Assembly (NCBI GenBank): GCA_973895155.1
Contig: OZ316892.1
Location: 11,408,001 to 11,472,000, forward strand
Reading direction: 5' to 3'
Length of the DNA stretch: 64,000 nt
DNA from: Marsupella aquatica
Taxonomy: Eukaryota; Marchantiophyta
In this document: positions 1 to 11,465 of the stretch, piece by piece
Position numbering within the stretch: the stretch's first letter is position 1
Layout: every line of letters starts with the position of its first letter
Translations under genes and position numbers: made by a program
Notes under the pieces: model-generated
Databases searched by the model: none
Seen by the model: only the letters and a program-made list of their open reading frames with translations
What the model was told of the DNA's origin: nothing

Positions 1-230
1 TCCCTAGGAGACCGCAAATACCTTACAAATATCACTGCCCTGTCCATATTAGCACTATTGAGGCTAGTTTGATTGTAGTTTGCAATGTGTGCTCCTAAAC
101 AGAGGAGCACCACTATGGGCTGCCCACATTGTCTATGTTAGGCAACCTTAATGCACTTCGTGATTTTTCCCATAATGCCCCGGTCAAGATCTGCATCACA
201 TCTTTAGGAAGAAAAATAAAAGCAACGAAA

Positions 231-486
231 GAAAATCTCTCAGGCCTGAGATCCTTTATTTGTTTCTTCTCCAATTGGCAAGGGAATTTATTGGAAGGTA
301 TGGGACTGAATTTGCTCCCGATGCAAGTCTTGTTTCGAGCACAATGAACATTTTTTTTCTGAAAATCTCAGGCCTGAGATTCTTTCTTTGTTTCTTCTCC
401 AATGGCAAGGGAAGTTATTGGAAGGTATGCTACTGAATTTGCTCTCGATGCAAGTCTTGTTTCGAGCACACTGAACATTTTTTCTT
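231..486. repeat. Tandem duplication, two ~128-bp units
   Basis: Two adjacent, slightly diverged copies of a ~128-bp unit, 231-360 and 361-486. Both begin GAAAATCTC, contain the palindrome TCAGGCCTGA and end near TCTTGTTTCGAGCACA followed by a T-run. Neither copy has a convincing reading frame. The rest of 1-1200 shows no gene I can support. Confidence 0.85.
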
Positions 487-1163
487 GACCTGTTGCAAAG
501 TGATAGACAGGTGCAGCGATATTACATTAGCCATGCAAACGCACAAGAGGGAACCCCAAACCACTGATTCTTTTGATGGAAATGTGTAACGCCTCCGCTT
601 ACTCTCACTTCCTTCAGAAACTACCTGGATGGATGGTCCTACGGCATACCAAAGCGCTTCTGAATTCCATGCTGGATATTTGCAACTCTTGTAAGAAATG
701 CAAACAACTCCGGATTGCTCTTGAGCAATTGGGAGGTGTTCTTAAACCATGTGAGAAGACTGAAAGTCCAATTTCACTTCTCTAATGATAATCATGGCTA
801 AGGCTGCTGGTAAGAATGTGCAAGAGTGGCCCCCTCAGAGTCTGACTCAAGGCAACAAGGACACTTGGACCTTTTGCTTAGGAGTAGGAATTGTATCAGT
901 ATTAACCAGAACAAGTATGATAGGATAGCAGAGAGAGTCAGAGTGACAGTCTTATCTGGACTTCAGTAATTACAGTACTGGAAACAGTACTCGTAGTCAA
1001 GAAAAGATTTTGTGTCACTGGGATCTGCTGATGGCCACCCTTTGGTGGTTATTTCTGACCTTTTGGCCTGAGTAGTGGCCCCCACAAAGCTCGTGCTTAA
1101 ACTCTCATTTTGAGGGCATTATATTTAGTAATGCCCTCTAAATAGGCCTTTACCATATATATG

Positions 1164-3070
1164 ATGAATTAAAAGGGCAACCAAGTAGTAATGCCCTCTA
1201 AACAGGACTTTATTGTATACTAGCTGAGTACCCGTGCATTGCACAAAGATGATGTGTCGGCCAAGATGTCATGTCGGCCAAGATTTGGTTGAGAAAAAAG
1301 ATGTCCTGTCAGCCAAGAGGTTGTTGAGAAAAAAATGTTGGGTTGGCCAAAAGGTCTTTGAGAAAAATATGTCATGTCGGGCAAGATGTCGTTAAGAAAA
1401 AAATTGTCATGTCGGCCAAGATATCGTTGAGAAAAAAGATGTCATGGCAGCAAAGACGTCGTTAAGGGAAAAGATGTCGTGTCGGCCAAGTCATCGTTGA
1501 GGGAAAATACCCGTGCGTTGCACAAAATATGTCATTAAGAGAAAATATGTTGTGTTACCCAAGATGTTGTTATGTGAAAGATGTTATGAAGTAAAAAGAT
1601 GTAGTTAAGAAAAAAGAAGTCATTAGGTGAAAGATGTTGTTAAGTAAAAGGTGTCATTTTGCCAAAGTTATCGTGAAATAAAAGACGTTATAAGAAAAAA
1701 GGTGTCGTTCCACCCAAGCTGTTGTTATGTGAAAGATGTTGTGAAGTAAAAAGTCAAGGAGAGAAAGAGCGAGTCAACTAAGAGTCAGGGATGTCACAGC
1801 TCAATGCTGTCATCACGGCATGCATCCAAGGGGTGGCATGGTTTTTTTGGTCCTATTCCTTTGTCGTTGTCTTTTTCTTGTTTTGTTTTATTTTTTTACC
1901 CAAAATGCCCCTGCATTTGAATGACGACCACTCTATAAATTGGCGCAAAGTTATATTATTGATTTCAGGTCTAGGGTTTTACGGTTTACAGTTTAGCAAA
2001 GATGACAATTTTGTCGCTATCCTTTCAATCCCCATGCGTTGCAGAAAAGATGTTGTTTGATTAAAGATGTTTAGAAATAGATGGTGGTGCAAAGATACCG
2101 TTGAATAAATAAATAACATAGCTAAAATATATTACTGCACAAAAACTTTTGTTCAGTGAAAGATATCATTGTGCAAAATACTGGCTATGGCAGCCACAAA
2201 AGTTCCCTTTTCTTTTTTTCTTTTTTCTCCTTGCACAAAAAAATTCTTGAATATAGCGTGCCATTGCACAAAAGACTGGCTATGACAACCACAAAAGTAT
2301 AACAAAATGAGAGGTGCTTTTTTCCTATTTTTTTCCTTTTTAACCTTTTTCCTCTTCTGTTCCTTTTAAACCTTAACCTCCCCCTTTTCCCCATTTCCCC
2401 ATTTTTGGTCTTCTCTTTTTCTCACTCACCATCACTCCACTCGCTCAACTTCCCCCTCCCCACCCATGCGAGACTGGAGCCCTTTGAGGGGCTGCCATAC
2501 ATTGCAAATGTGCCCCTCGCCCGACACCCTGCCATCAATAACGCCCGTGCCATGCACTTCACTATGTCTTCGGGCCTTATTACTTTTGTTTTTTGGCATT
2601 GAAAATAACTGTAAAAATTACTAGAAATATTGGGAGAACAGTTTTTTATTGATTAGTGTATGCAATGCTTTTAGTGACTAAAGTATTATTAGCAATTCAA
2701 CTCCTCTTACCAGTATTATACAAAACTTATTTGTATACTTACAATACTTAGTTGCATGTGATTATGTACAATCCTTCTTTGCATGAATCATGGAATGAGT
2801 ATCCTCCTTGATCCTCGTGCATTGATCCTAGTGCATTGTGATAAAGTCTTTCACTATTTTTGTGTTTTGTGTGATTATTTCTTGCTTGTCTTGGACAATG
2901 GTGCAACTTTTTGTGAGTCACACTAAACTCAATTCACACTTTGGCTTTATAACTTATCTTTGACCAGATTTTTAAATTTTTTTCCCTACAAATTTGAATG
3001 ACAAACACTCTAAAAAGTGGCGCAACTGTGTATTATAGGAGTTAATATAATGAATTAAAAGGGCAACCAA
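1164..3070. repeat. Region flanked by direct repeats
   Basis: A 21-bp perfect direct repeat beginning ATGAATTAAAAGGGCAACC occurs at 1164-1184 and 3050-3070. A second, diverged repeat pair (TTTGAATGAC then CACTCTA and TGGCGCAA) lies at about 1914-1960 and 2993-3038. Between them the sequence is low-complexity and AT- or T-rich with no supportable gene. The repeats could be duplicated element ends. Confidence 0.5.
1217..1760. repeat. Degenerate short tandem repeat with Helitron-like terminus
   Basis: The stretch is made of loosely repeated units of about 35-45 bp around GATGTCATGTCGGCCAAGAT and GTTGAGAAAAAA. Its left edge reads ACTAGCTGAGTACCCGTGCATTGCAC. Read on the minus strand this is a short GTGCA/TGCAC hairpin followed 9-10 bases later by CTAG and then T, which resembles a Helitron 3' end. 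Related CCCGTGCGTTGCAC-like words recur near 1508, 2032 and 2252. No Rep/helicase coding sequence is present, so at most this is a non-autonomous relic. Confidence 0.4.
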
Positions 3071-3107
3071 AAGTGACATGCGACAACCATAATGGATTGT
3101 AAGGTCA

Positions 3108-3293
3108 TGCAGAAATCCAAATTGATGAGACCATAGTAATTAGGTCTTCCTGATTTTGGCACCACAGGTTATCACGAAGATTGGCATATAGCAATTATGT
3201 TGCAAAAATCCAAATTGATGAGACCATAGTGATTAGGTCTTCCTGATTTTGGCACCACAGGTCATCACTAAGATTGGCATAAAGCAATTATGT
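3108..3293. repeat. 93-bp tandem duplication
   Basis: Two copies with period 93, at 3108-3200 and 3201-3293, differ at only a few bases. Each carries ATTAGGTCTTCCTGATTTTGG and ends GCAATTATGT. No coding potential is seen. Confidence 0.9.
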
Positions 3294-3689
3294 TAACGCA
3301 CCACTATCACTCATCAAGCCTGGTAATACCAAGTTACTTGTGAATAGTCAAAAATCTATTTATGAAGGTGAAAATTTGAGTAACTCTGGGCTACTATGTG
3401 TTTTCAGTGAAACTAAGACAACCATTCTCAAGAAATGCATATTCATAGTGGCAAAAGTGATTCTAACCCTTCAACAGCTGCAAAGTCTGAAATTGTCTGG
3501 GGTTACCCCACCCTCTTCTTGTAGGTCTACCCACTTCATGCACATGTGGGAAGCCTTGTGATGTCACACCATATCTTGTTTGTTGCAGTTTGGGAGGTGA
3601 AACCATAGTTGCCCGCATAGTTGTTCATGATGCTATTAGAGATGTTATTTTCTCAGGTTCTGTCTGAGTCTTTAGTACACGTGCGAGGG

Positions 3690-4150
3690 AGATGATGCTT
3701 GAGCTACCGGGTCCTCCACCCGAGCCTCCACCACAGCATTCACGGGTTGATCTAACCATGGTCGGTGATGGTCGGCATACTTTGGCGGATGTTGTGGTAT
3801 GAACTCTTTGCGTCAGGACCTCATAGAGTTAGCAGTGGCAACGGCAAGAGCAGCGGCATCCGAGTGGCCACGACAAAGGAGCCAAAATATGTCACTCAAG
3901 CTTCATCGGATTCCTTTCTCCCCCTTGCTATTGAGATTTTGGGCATCTTCATCATCAGTTTGATGGGCTTCTTCGACAGGCTGCTTGTGCTATTCATGAA
4001 CGGATGGGTCCCTCCGGATCCCCACTATCCATCTTGACCATGCACTTTTGTCAGCGCATTTCAGTGGCCTTACAGTGTGCCCAAGCTTGCGTCATTTATT
4101 GTCGACCCCTCACAATGGGCGCCATCGTGCCTCCGATCCACAAAAGCTAG
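3690..4150 (+). pseudogene. Decayed retrotransposon reverse-transcriptase tail fragment
   Basis: Read with one or more frame changes, this stretch gives SDSFLPLAIEI, then QFDGLLRQAACAIHERMG, then a PLSIL segment followed by RISVALQCAQA. From memory this order (LPLA.E, a cysteine/alanine patch, then R.SVALQ.AQA) resembles the C-terminal tail of reverse-transcriptase-like ORFs common in plant and algal genomes. No catalytic motif is present and the frame is broken, so it is only a fragment. Upstream, 3664-3780 encodes a Pro-rich stretch of uncertain nature. Confidence 0.3.
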
Positions 4151-4299
4151 CCCCCCTAGAGGACATTCCTGTCCCACTTGCTGATTTAGTTAAGACATTG
4201 GATGTGGCCTTTTAGCTCTTCTCACTTTTTCCAATGTGGACACTAGTCCTTGAGTTCGCATTCATGCAGTTTGACACTCTTCCCTTTATTTTCTTCAGT

Positions 4300-5059
4300 T
4301 TTTAGGTTTGCACTTGGTGTTAGTCCTCTTTGGCCCTCTTTTTCTTTGGACCACGTTTTCTTTCCTTTCATTGTACTTTGCTTTTTTCCTGGTTCATAAA
4401 CTTTTGTGGTTTATTCTTATTCTTTTAAGATCATATGTTAGAATTATCAAGGCAACCCAAAGGTTTACAACGTTATGGCCAGATGCTACTCTTTTATCCA
4501 AATAGTCAAGGTGCCCTGCATGATCTTTACCACCATGACAAGTATAATTGGAGTGCACGAGGAACAAGACTTAAAGTCAACGATAAAGGAGCCCACAATA
4601 TCCGTTTCAGAATGGGGTAGAGTTGATTGAGGTTGGCTTTACAAGAAATTCAGAGAGATATCCTTCTTGGAAGAAGAAGTGGCCCTCCAATTTGCTTTGG
4701 TGAAGTCAAAAAGTGTACTCTACTTCTTGTAAAGCCGCCCTGAGTAGCATATGCCATTGTTTTGTTGCAAAGGTAGAAGCCAACGTTTGCTTAAGTGGCC
4801 AAAATTGGCTAGATTCCACCTGTGTGCGTGAAAACTGTCAAACTTTTGGCAAAAGTTTTGTGGTTTTCTTTCCATTAGCCAGCTTCCCACCTAGCCACAG
4901 ACCCCATCAGCCAGAATCTGATGGTTAACCTTACATCTAGGGAGATCTGATGGTCAGAATATGGATGTAGAAAATTCTTTTTCACACAAGCCAGGTGACA
5001 CCAGACACATTGACAAAAATCAAAACCTTAAAAATTAGGTTGGTATACAGACTCTAATG
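4300..5059. other. Non-coding stretch with a dispersed-repeat copy
   Basis: No gene is supported. From about 4790 to 5045 lies one copy of a dispersed sequence (CCAAAATTGGCTAGAT, then CACCTAGCCA.AGACCC, then AATC.GATGGT, then CCTTAAAAATTA). Related copies lie near 32070-32370 and 41630-42290. Confidence 0.5.
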
Positions 5060-5069
5060 TGAGAATGAC
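5060..5069. other. Left target-site duplication of the MULE
   Basis: TGAGAATGAC directly precedes the left end and is repeated exactly at 21079-21088 after the right end. The bases on either side do not extend the match, so the duplication is exactly 10 bp. Confidence 0.95.
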
Positions 5070-5390
5070 GAGGGATATGCTCAATAGACCCCCTCGAGGA
5101 GAAACTTTACTTGATCAGCCCCCTCCAAACTTTTTTGCCCCAATCAGCCCCATCATTATGGCCCGTACCTTTTCTCCCGTGTAAAGGCCTTACTGCACAG
5201 TTGGGAGCCATGCCACCACGCAGGGTCGCCTCCCACAGTCGACCACGCGACTCCGCTGCAGTCGGGCTGCCACTATGTGGTTTTGCGTTCTCGCACTATG
5301 GTCCCTTATGAGCATGAATACGTCATGGTCTATGTCTTCAACAAAATTTCTGTTTTAGGGCGCACATTGTCGGGGCGGTTTAGGGTCAAG
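5070..5390 (+). repeat. MULE left terminal inverted repeat (321 bp)
   Basis: Matches the reverse complement of 20736-21078 with scattered substitutions and one indel. It starts GAGGGATATG and ends at TTTAGGGTCAAG, after which the two ends diverge. It is GC-rich internally (ACGCAGGGTCGCC, CTCCGCTGCAGTCGGGC). In MuDR the TIRs carry promoters and transposase-binding sites; the same role here is inferred. Confidence 0.95.
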
Positions 5391-5834
5391 CGCGCAGTAA
5401 TCAGGCAACCGGACCTCATAATTAGAAGTCAAAATTGGGCATTTGCCCATCCACGCCGCCACGATCAACATTAGGGTTATGTTACACGAATGCGAATACA
5501 TTGACATGATTGTATTCTATTTGTAAACTGATCTCCGCATTTTTAATATCCTCCCATCCCGACTTTTGTCCATGCTTGATAACAAGTACACTCAACTTTC
5601 CACGAGGCGCACGGCGCACGCACCTGCCACCATCTATTGCACAGGAAAATAAGGTACTACTGTGCAAATGTTAGAATGTGTAAACTGAAGGCACAAACAA
5701 TGTCAGGAAATGACATCAGTTCATGGGCTGCAGAGCCCTTTTGCATGTGGCTTAGTAAATGTTTTTGAGTTTTATGTTAAATGGACATGACTAACCTCTG
5801 CACAGTACTCATATGCACATTGAAGTACAGGATC

Positions 5835-8800
5835 ATGGCAGATGATGTAAGTGACATCAATCTTTGGCGTCGAGGGGATGTCTGTGAGGTGGACATTCCC
5901 GATTCTGACAGGCAATCACCACAAAGAGCAAGGCGGGGAACAACACAAAGACATCTGGAAAATCTGGAATCAATCCTGGATGGGAAGAGTCCCGAAGAAG
6001 GTGAATCTACTGTGCTTCAAGTTAGTATAAATTGGAGGATTTGTTTGGCTTAAGTATGAAGTTGCTCCCGTATGAATCATAAGTTTTGCACTGTTGAAGT
6101 TGTTGCACCCATAGACGTTCTTCATTATGTATTCTACAATGCTCTTGGCAGTGGAAGCAGAGGAGGCTCGCATTCATCTGGGCGAGCGTTTTAGCAATTT
6201 TGATGAATTTGATAGATGTTTGGACTCATGGGCTGTGATGCATGGCCGAGTAGTGTATAGACTTAAAACCTCCCCCAATTTTTGAACAAGGGTTTGCCAA
6301 TTTAGTATGACTGCTCATCGACATGAAAGGAAGTCAAGTGGTGACATCAGACCTGGGCCAGACAGTTATGAATGTAGTGATAGTTCAGAAGATGAAGATT
6401 CACTGTATATCCATGAATTGGATGATGAAGATGAACATGAATTAGATTGGCACTATAACAGTCGTCACGGTGAGTACAGTGGGTTCCGTGACAGAGGAAT
6501 GACATCCAAACCAAGGGGGACATGAAGGACACACAATGCTTATGTAGAACCATTATTGACAACGGAAGAGGTAAAGCTTTTCAAGAGTCCATACCTATAT
6601 CATTGTGGTTTTTTTGAAGGGTTAGAAATGTAATACTTGTCACTCTATGTTTTGATGCATGGTATGTTTGTGCTGCCATTGCAGATGGAAGACCGTGAGT
6701 TTCAAATTGCTATTCAACAGATGGCAGGATCAACAAACCAGTCTGGAGCAATCGTTCTCACAAATGCTCCACATGTATACCTCAACTGGAATGTCTTCTT
6801 TGCATTTTACCATCAATGTTTTGTATACGACATCATGAGTGTCTTCTATGTTTCATATAAACATCCCCATTGTGGTGTGTATTTTGTATACAATGACACC
6901 ACTGTCTTCTGTGTTTCCATATACAATAACATGAATATGTTATGTGTGGATTGCAATAGGAGGTTCATGCACCCCTTGGACCTCTGGATCCAAACTGTCG
7001 AGGAACACAACGATGGCAAAAAAACCATGCACAGTAGTGCAACATAGCAGTGTGTGGCTACCTGGGTCACATGCCCCTGGCACGATAAAAGTCAGGAAGA
7101 TTTCTACCACAGGAGTATGCGGGGAGTTTTCCTCTCATCTCTCTTGATGCATGTCATACAAAGAACAGGAAGTACCCCACTCAACTTTTCTTAGCTACGT
7201 GTTTGGATGGAAATGGCCAAGGATTGATTCTATGTTACGCAGTAGCTCCAGTTGAGAACACAGATAATTGGATCTGGTTTTTGGAATTGGTAGATAGATC
7301 ACTGTACGGCATTGAATTGCCTCACATGCCACTCATATCAGACCGACAGAAAGGTCTACTTGTCGTTGTGAGTTACGTGTGGCCAGGTAAGATACATGCA
7401 GCATGTGCAAACCACCTGAGAGCTAATGTCAAGAACAGGCATGGCAAAGCAGCAGCAGATATTTTTACAGGATGCATATATGCCAACAATGAAAGACAGT
7501 AAGTCCAAAAACCTTCATTGCTTTGATTCTACATACATTTGTCTTCTTATGTATACACCGCATACTCAGTGTTCAATACAGTAATATTACCTCTCCTCAA
7601 ATACAGAATGTGAAGTACATATCACTCACGCAAATGTTTTCTTTGTGTATGACATGATTGTATACATTAACATCAATGTTTTCCCTGTGCACCTGTATCA
7701 GATTTGAAGCATGTTTGAAGCGACTGGCAGAGTCCGTCAAGGCACATGAGAATGCAAATGCTGTAGACTACATCAGAAGTTTTGATGCACAACTTTATGC
7801 CAAGCTGCATGCCTTTCCACTTCCCCGCATGGCAAAGGTTACAAGCAACCTTGCTGAGCAAGCAAATTCAGGCTTACTCCCCTTGCGCAAATTTGCTCCT
7901 TGCAAGTTGATGGAGCGCATGTGGGTATATGTTCAGCAAAAGTTTAAAGAAAGGAAAGCAATTGCGTTGGCGAGACAGGAAGTACTCACTATTCTAGCCC
8001 TGGTCAGGTACAACAAGAATCTCAAGATGTTTGGTCAATGGCAGGTAATCTTCATGCCTGGTCTTGTGTATGCATTACTAGCTACGTGTTCTGTATATAC
8101 TGTAACATCAATGTCTTCTTAATAGCTCGGTGTTGAATTAAAATACACTAGTATGGCCCAGAGAGGCATGACTTTGTGGTAGCTCACTTGAATTGAGACT
8201 GATAGGTCTTGGGTTCAACTGTTGTGACTAACACTTCCCAACTATTGTGGTTGACTCTTCCCTTTCTGTGGGGTTTCACAGATTTCCCCTTTAGAAAAAA
8301 AATAAAAATAAAAAATAAAAATACACTAGTATGAATGTATTCTTTATTTGAATAGTTTTGTAATTATATCCAAGTTTTCATATGCTCAGGTGTTTGATGA
8401 TGGTGCGTCCACAGCCAAGGTTCAAACTACATCCCAAAGTGAGGAGTATCTAGTGTCACTGTCACCAAAGAAATGTTGCACTTGTTGGGAGCTGCAAGAG
8501 ATGGTGTGGCCATGTGAGCATATAATGGCTTGGGATGACTAGGAAGGCAGAAATTTTTCTGCTCATTTTCACAAATGTTGGCGGACTGCTTCAATTAGGG
8601 CTTTGTATGACAATGTTTTACCTAGCTTTATTGTATCAGACTTAATGCCAAGTCCAAATTGTGTTGCTCCTGTGGCTGCTATGAAAAGGGGTAGACATAG
8701 AATGGTCCGCATCGAACAGGGTTGTGGAGGGAGGCATCCACCTAGGGCTCTTGGAGAAGGCGAAGAATCAGTGATTGACTACCTTGGAGAACTATTCTTG

Positions 8801-9400
8801 AGATATCCACTAGATGATGATCCAAACAAGGTGGAACCCTTTTCAACAGCAAACACTATTGCTGGACTTCCAATTGTTCAAGTTAAATCGAGGGCAAAGA
8901 AAGCGGGGCCTAACACTGGGAAGTGCAGGTGCAATAAGTGTGGGCAGGTTGGACATAACCGAAGATCTTGTGATAAAGTCCATAGTGTGACGCCAACAAA
9001 TCCGGCAAGAGTAAGGATTCCAACATTAACAGTCTTCTTACAAGTATATATCATTACTTGTGGGCTTCATGCATGTGTGGTCTCATGCTAGGGACAAATT
9101 TTAAAGTTGCCTTCATATGCAAGTGGATAATGGTGATGCAGTCAATTTGGAGCACCCACCTGTGTCACCCTTTCCTTGGAAGACCAACTACTACAGACTG
9201 AATATAGTATTGAATCGACAGCACCAATAGCAGGCACAAGACCAATCCAGAGCATTGTACCTCAGCCCGTTCTCCTAAATAGTGAACAACAATTGCCACA
9301 AGCTTTCATTGATAGGTGCATGGAATTGGCCAATGAGGCTGCAATAGAGTGTCAGGGATTTGGGTCACAATATCATGTTGATATTACTGAACCTTACTAG
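5835..9400 (+). pseudogene. mudrA-type MULE transposase gene (decayed)
   Basis: Multi-exon DDE transposase gene that would catalyse excision and integration in the nucleus. Exon 1 is 5835-6000 (ATG at 5835; a GTGAAT donor gives phase 1), exon 2 starts at 6152 and encodes the N-terminal MULE region (LGERFSNFDEFDRCLDSWA). The catalytic core at about 7140-7498 reads SLDACHTKNRKYPTQLF, then ATCLDGNGQG, then ISDRQKGL, then CANHLRANVK. After the intron 7499-7701, exon 7702-8044 follows; after the intron 8045-8399, the SWIM zinc finger follows (CCTCWELQ..VWPCEH, about 8474-8520). A CCHC knuckle (CNKCGQVGHNRRSC) lies at about 8929-8970. A tail exon ends near 9400. In-frame stops at 6283 (TGA), 6523 (TGA) and 8540 (TAG), plus an apparent frame break just before the catalytic domain, mark this copy as defective. 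A SINE sits in the intron 8045-8399. Exons between 6525 and 7140 are uncertain. Confidence 0.88.
8156..8317 (+). mobile_element. tRNA-derived SINE (family 1) inside a MULE intron
   Basis: A 162-bp insertion begins GCCCAGAGAGGCATG. It carries an A-box-like TGGTAGCTCACTTG (about 8177-8190) and a B-box-like GGTTCAACT (8212-8220), and ends in an A-rich tail (AAAAAAAATAAAAATAAAAAATA). A perfect 16-bp target duplication AAAATACACTAGTATG flanks it at 8140-8155 and 8318-8333. It lies in the transposase intron 8045-8399, so it inserted after the MULE gene existed. A second copy is at 41195-41337. Confidence 0.9.
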
Positions 9401-10028
9401 TTACTTTATTACTGAACTTTGGTTGTGCATCAAAACATACTCTTGTCATTTTTTTCCACCATTATTCTCTAATGAATACAACATATTCATGTTGTCTTCC
9501 CTTTTATCTTCCATCCTTGCACTTGAAGACAGCGACCATGTTGTCTTCTTAACTTCCTTCATTGATATTGAAGACATTGACCATAATGTCTTCAAATTTG
9601 AATCTACTTCCACAATGATATTGGCGCGTGGGACCATTGGTCGATATAGAGTGTTCCATGGAGAATGTGCGCATTTGCGAGCGGACTAAAGCGGAGTCTT
9701 TGAAGTCGTCCACATGAGTGACAACAAAGGGAGGAGGTATTAGGAGACCAGTGTAGTAGAGGACGGACAGGACAGCACTATAGCGCCAGAGAGAGAGGTC
9801 TGAGTAGATTGTGCAGCGCCGAGAGCGCCAGGGACAGGAGAGCGACAACGACAGCACCAAGGACAAGATTGCCATTTGGCAATGGCAAAGTTCAATGAAA
9901 GCAGTGTTGGTTTTGTAATTTAGTTGTTTTGGGCATTGGGGTTTGCCATATGGACCGTATTTGCAGGTTTGAGTGCACTACTCTTCTTCCTCCATCGCAA
10001 GTTGGAACGGATTTTGTGTTTGTCTTCA
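9400..10028. other. MULE intergenic stretch with GAAGAC/GTCTTC hairpins
   Basis: Lies between the transposase tail and the RNase H1-domain gene. Two inverted repeats occur: GAAGACAGCGACCATGTTGT followed by CTTC (about 9525-9548), and GAAGACATTGACCATAATGT followed by CTTC (about 9570-9593). Both resemble the core of the 10811-11465 array. No convincing coding sequence; part could be an upstream intron of the next gene. Confidence 0.5.
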
Positions 10029-10613
10029 ATGTGGAATCGAGATGGGCTGCCTCCCCTTGCTCAAAGTACAGTGCCATCAAAATCAGAGGGTCACGATTCC
10101 CCTGTAGTGGTTGTTGTTGGGCCACCAAAACTTGTATCGGCTCGGCGCTAGGGTGCTAATGCAGGTCCATCTTCGTCAGCCTCACAAGCACAATTGGTTG
10201 ACGTTGCGCAAACTCAGCCTGCCACAAGGGTGAAATTACAATCACAGACTTTCTCCTCTCGCTCTAAGTCAATTGCTCTTCCATACAATTGTGATCTAGG
10301 CTCTACCTCAAAGAAAAAATGGTATGCCATTGCTAGGGGGCGCAGTCCTGGAATATATCGTACTTGGGAGGAGACAGAATGTCAGGTGAGCGGATTCAGT
10401 GGAGCTAGTCACAAGTCTTTTAAGTCCCATTCTGAGGCAGAGGCATGGCTTCAACGACAATTCAATGCAATGGGTGCACAATGGAGGGCTCCTATCAAAG
10501 CAGATGGTCATAGAGTTAATGTTGAGTTGCTTGGAGTAGATGAGTCTGGGCATGAAGTATTTAGGTGCACCTGTTGTGGGGAAGTATTTTGTAGCAATGA
10601 GCTCTTGACTTAG
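10029..10613 (+). pseudogene. RNase H1 N-terminal (hybrid-binding) domain gene in the MULE
   Basis: A frame opens at ATG 10029 (MWNRDGLPPLAQ) and continues to a stop at 10613, interrupted by one TAG at 10149. The domain at about 10315-10455 reads KKWYAIARGRSPGIYRTWEE, then CQVSGFSGASHKSFKSHSEA, then EAWLQ. This is the Y(A/V)..GR.PGIY..W.E....V.GF..A..K.F....EA signature of the RNase H1 N-terminal / caulimovirus viroplasmin domain, which binds RNA:DNA hybrids. No RNase H catalytic domain follows. The C-terminus has a possible zinc pair (RCTCCGEVFC). It is co-oriented with the transposase and could be its 3' exons or a separate gene; an upstream exon cannot be excluded. With the TAG the predicted product is interrupted before the domain, unless translation starts downstream. 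Whether this is cargo or a transposition factor is unknown. Confidence 0.7.
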
Positions 10614-10810
10614 TTTACACCACAGTGGTAACAAGTTCAAATAATAGCTCACAGGAAGTAGCAATTGCAATTTTGCTTCAGTTGCAGACATTGAAGTCTG
10701 CAACAGCATTGTACTCCAACAATTTTGATTATACAAATTTTGAAACTGTTTTGCAGTTCTCACGTGCATCTTGTGTGAAACCACTAGTGTTGGCCATTTA
10801 CATACCCCCG

Positions 10811-11465
10811 CTCAAATGGCTTCTTGAAGCAGAATATCTTGTCGTTGGCAAAATGGCTAAGTGTGGTATGAAGACAATATGGACAATGTCTTCCAAAACC
10901 CACAACATCCACCATTTACCCTTGCTCAAATGGCTTCTTGAAGCAAAATATCCTGTCGTTGGAAAAATGGCTAAGTGTGGTGCAAAGACAATATGGACAA
11001 TGTCTTCCAAAACCCACAACATCCACCATTTACCCTTGCTCAAATGGCTTCTTGAAGCAAAATATCCTGTCATTGGAAAAATGGCTAAGTGTGGTGCGAA
11101 GACAATATGGACAATGTCTTCCAAAACCCACAACATCCACCATTTACCCCTGCTCAAATGGCTTCTTGAAGCAAAATATCCTGTCATTGGCAAAATGGCT
11201 AAGTGCAAAGACAATATGGACAATGTCTTCCAAAACCCACAACATCCACCATTTACCCCTGCTCAAATGGCTTCTTGAAGCAAAATATCCTATTGTTGGA
11301 AAAATGGCTAAGTGTGGTGCGAAGACAATATGGACAATGTCTTCCAAAACCCACAACATCCACCATTTACCCCTGCTCAAATGGCTTCTTGAAGCAAAAT
11401 ATCATGTCGTTGGAAAAATGGCTAAGTGTGGTGCGAAGACAATGTGAACAATGTCTTCCAAAACT
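10811..11465. repeat. 114-bp tandem array with hairpin in each unit (6 copies)
   Basis: Unit starts (CTCAAATGGCTTCTTGAAGC) lie at 10811, 10925, 11039, 11153, 11262 and 11376. The period is 114 bp; the 109-bp step from 11153 reflects a 5-bp deletion. Five complete units and a truncated last one are nearly identical. Each contains GAAGACAATATGGACAATGT followed by CTTC, an inverted repeat with arms GAAGACA/TGTCTTC (the fourth unit is changed at the left arm). Open frames across it are repeat artefacts. It lies between the 3' ends of the convergent plus and minus gene sets, where MuDR also has repetitive intergenic DNA. Confidence 0.95.

Noticed and set aside
1217-1760. CRISPR-like array (repeated GTCGGCCAAGATGTC with variable spacing)
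   Set aside because: Units are degenerate, spacers are not distinct, and this is eukaryotic nuclear DNA.
5111-5474. Short proteins in the left MULE TIR (and 20817-21071 in the right)
   Set aside because: The same frames appear in both TIRs only because these are inverted copies; no evidence of coding.
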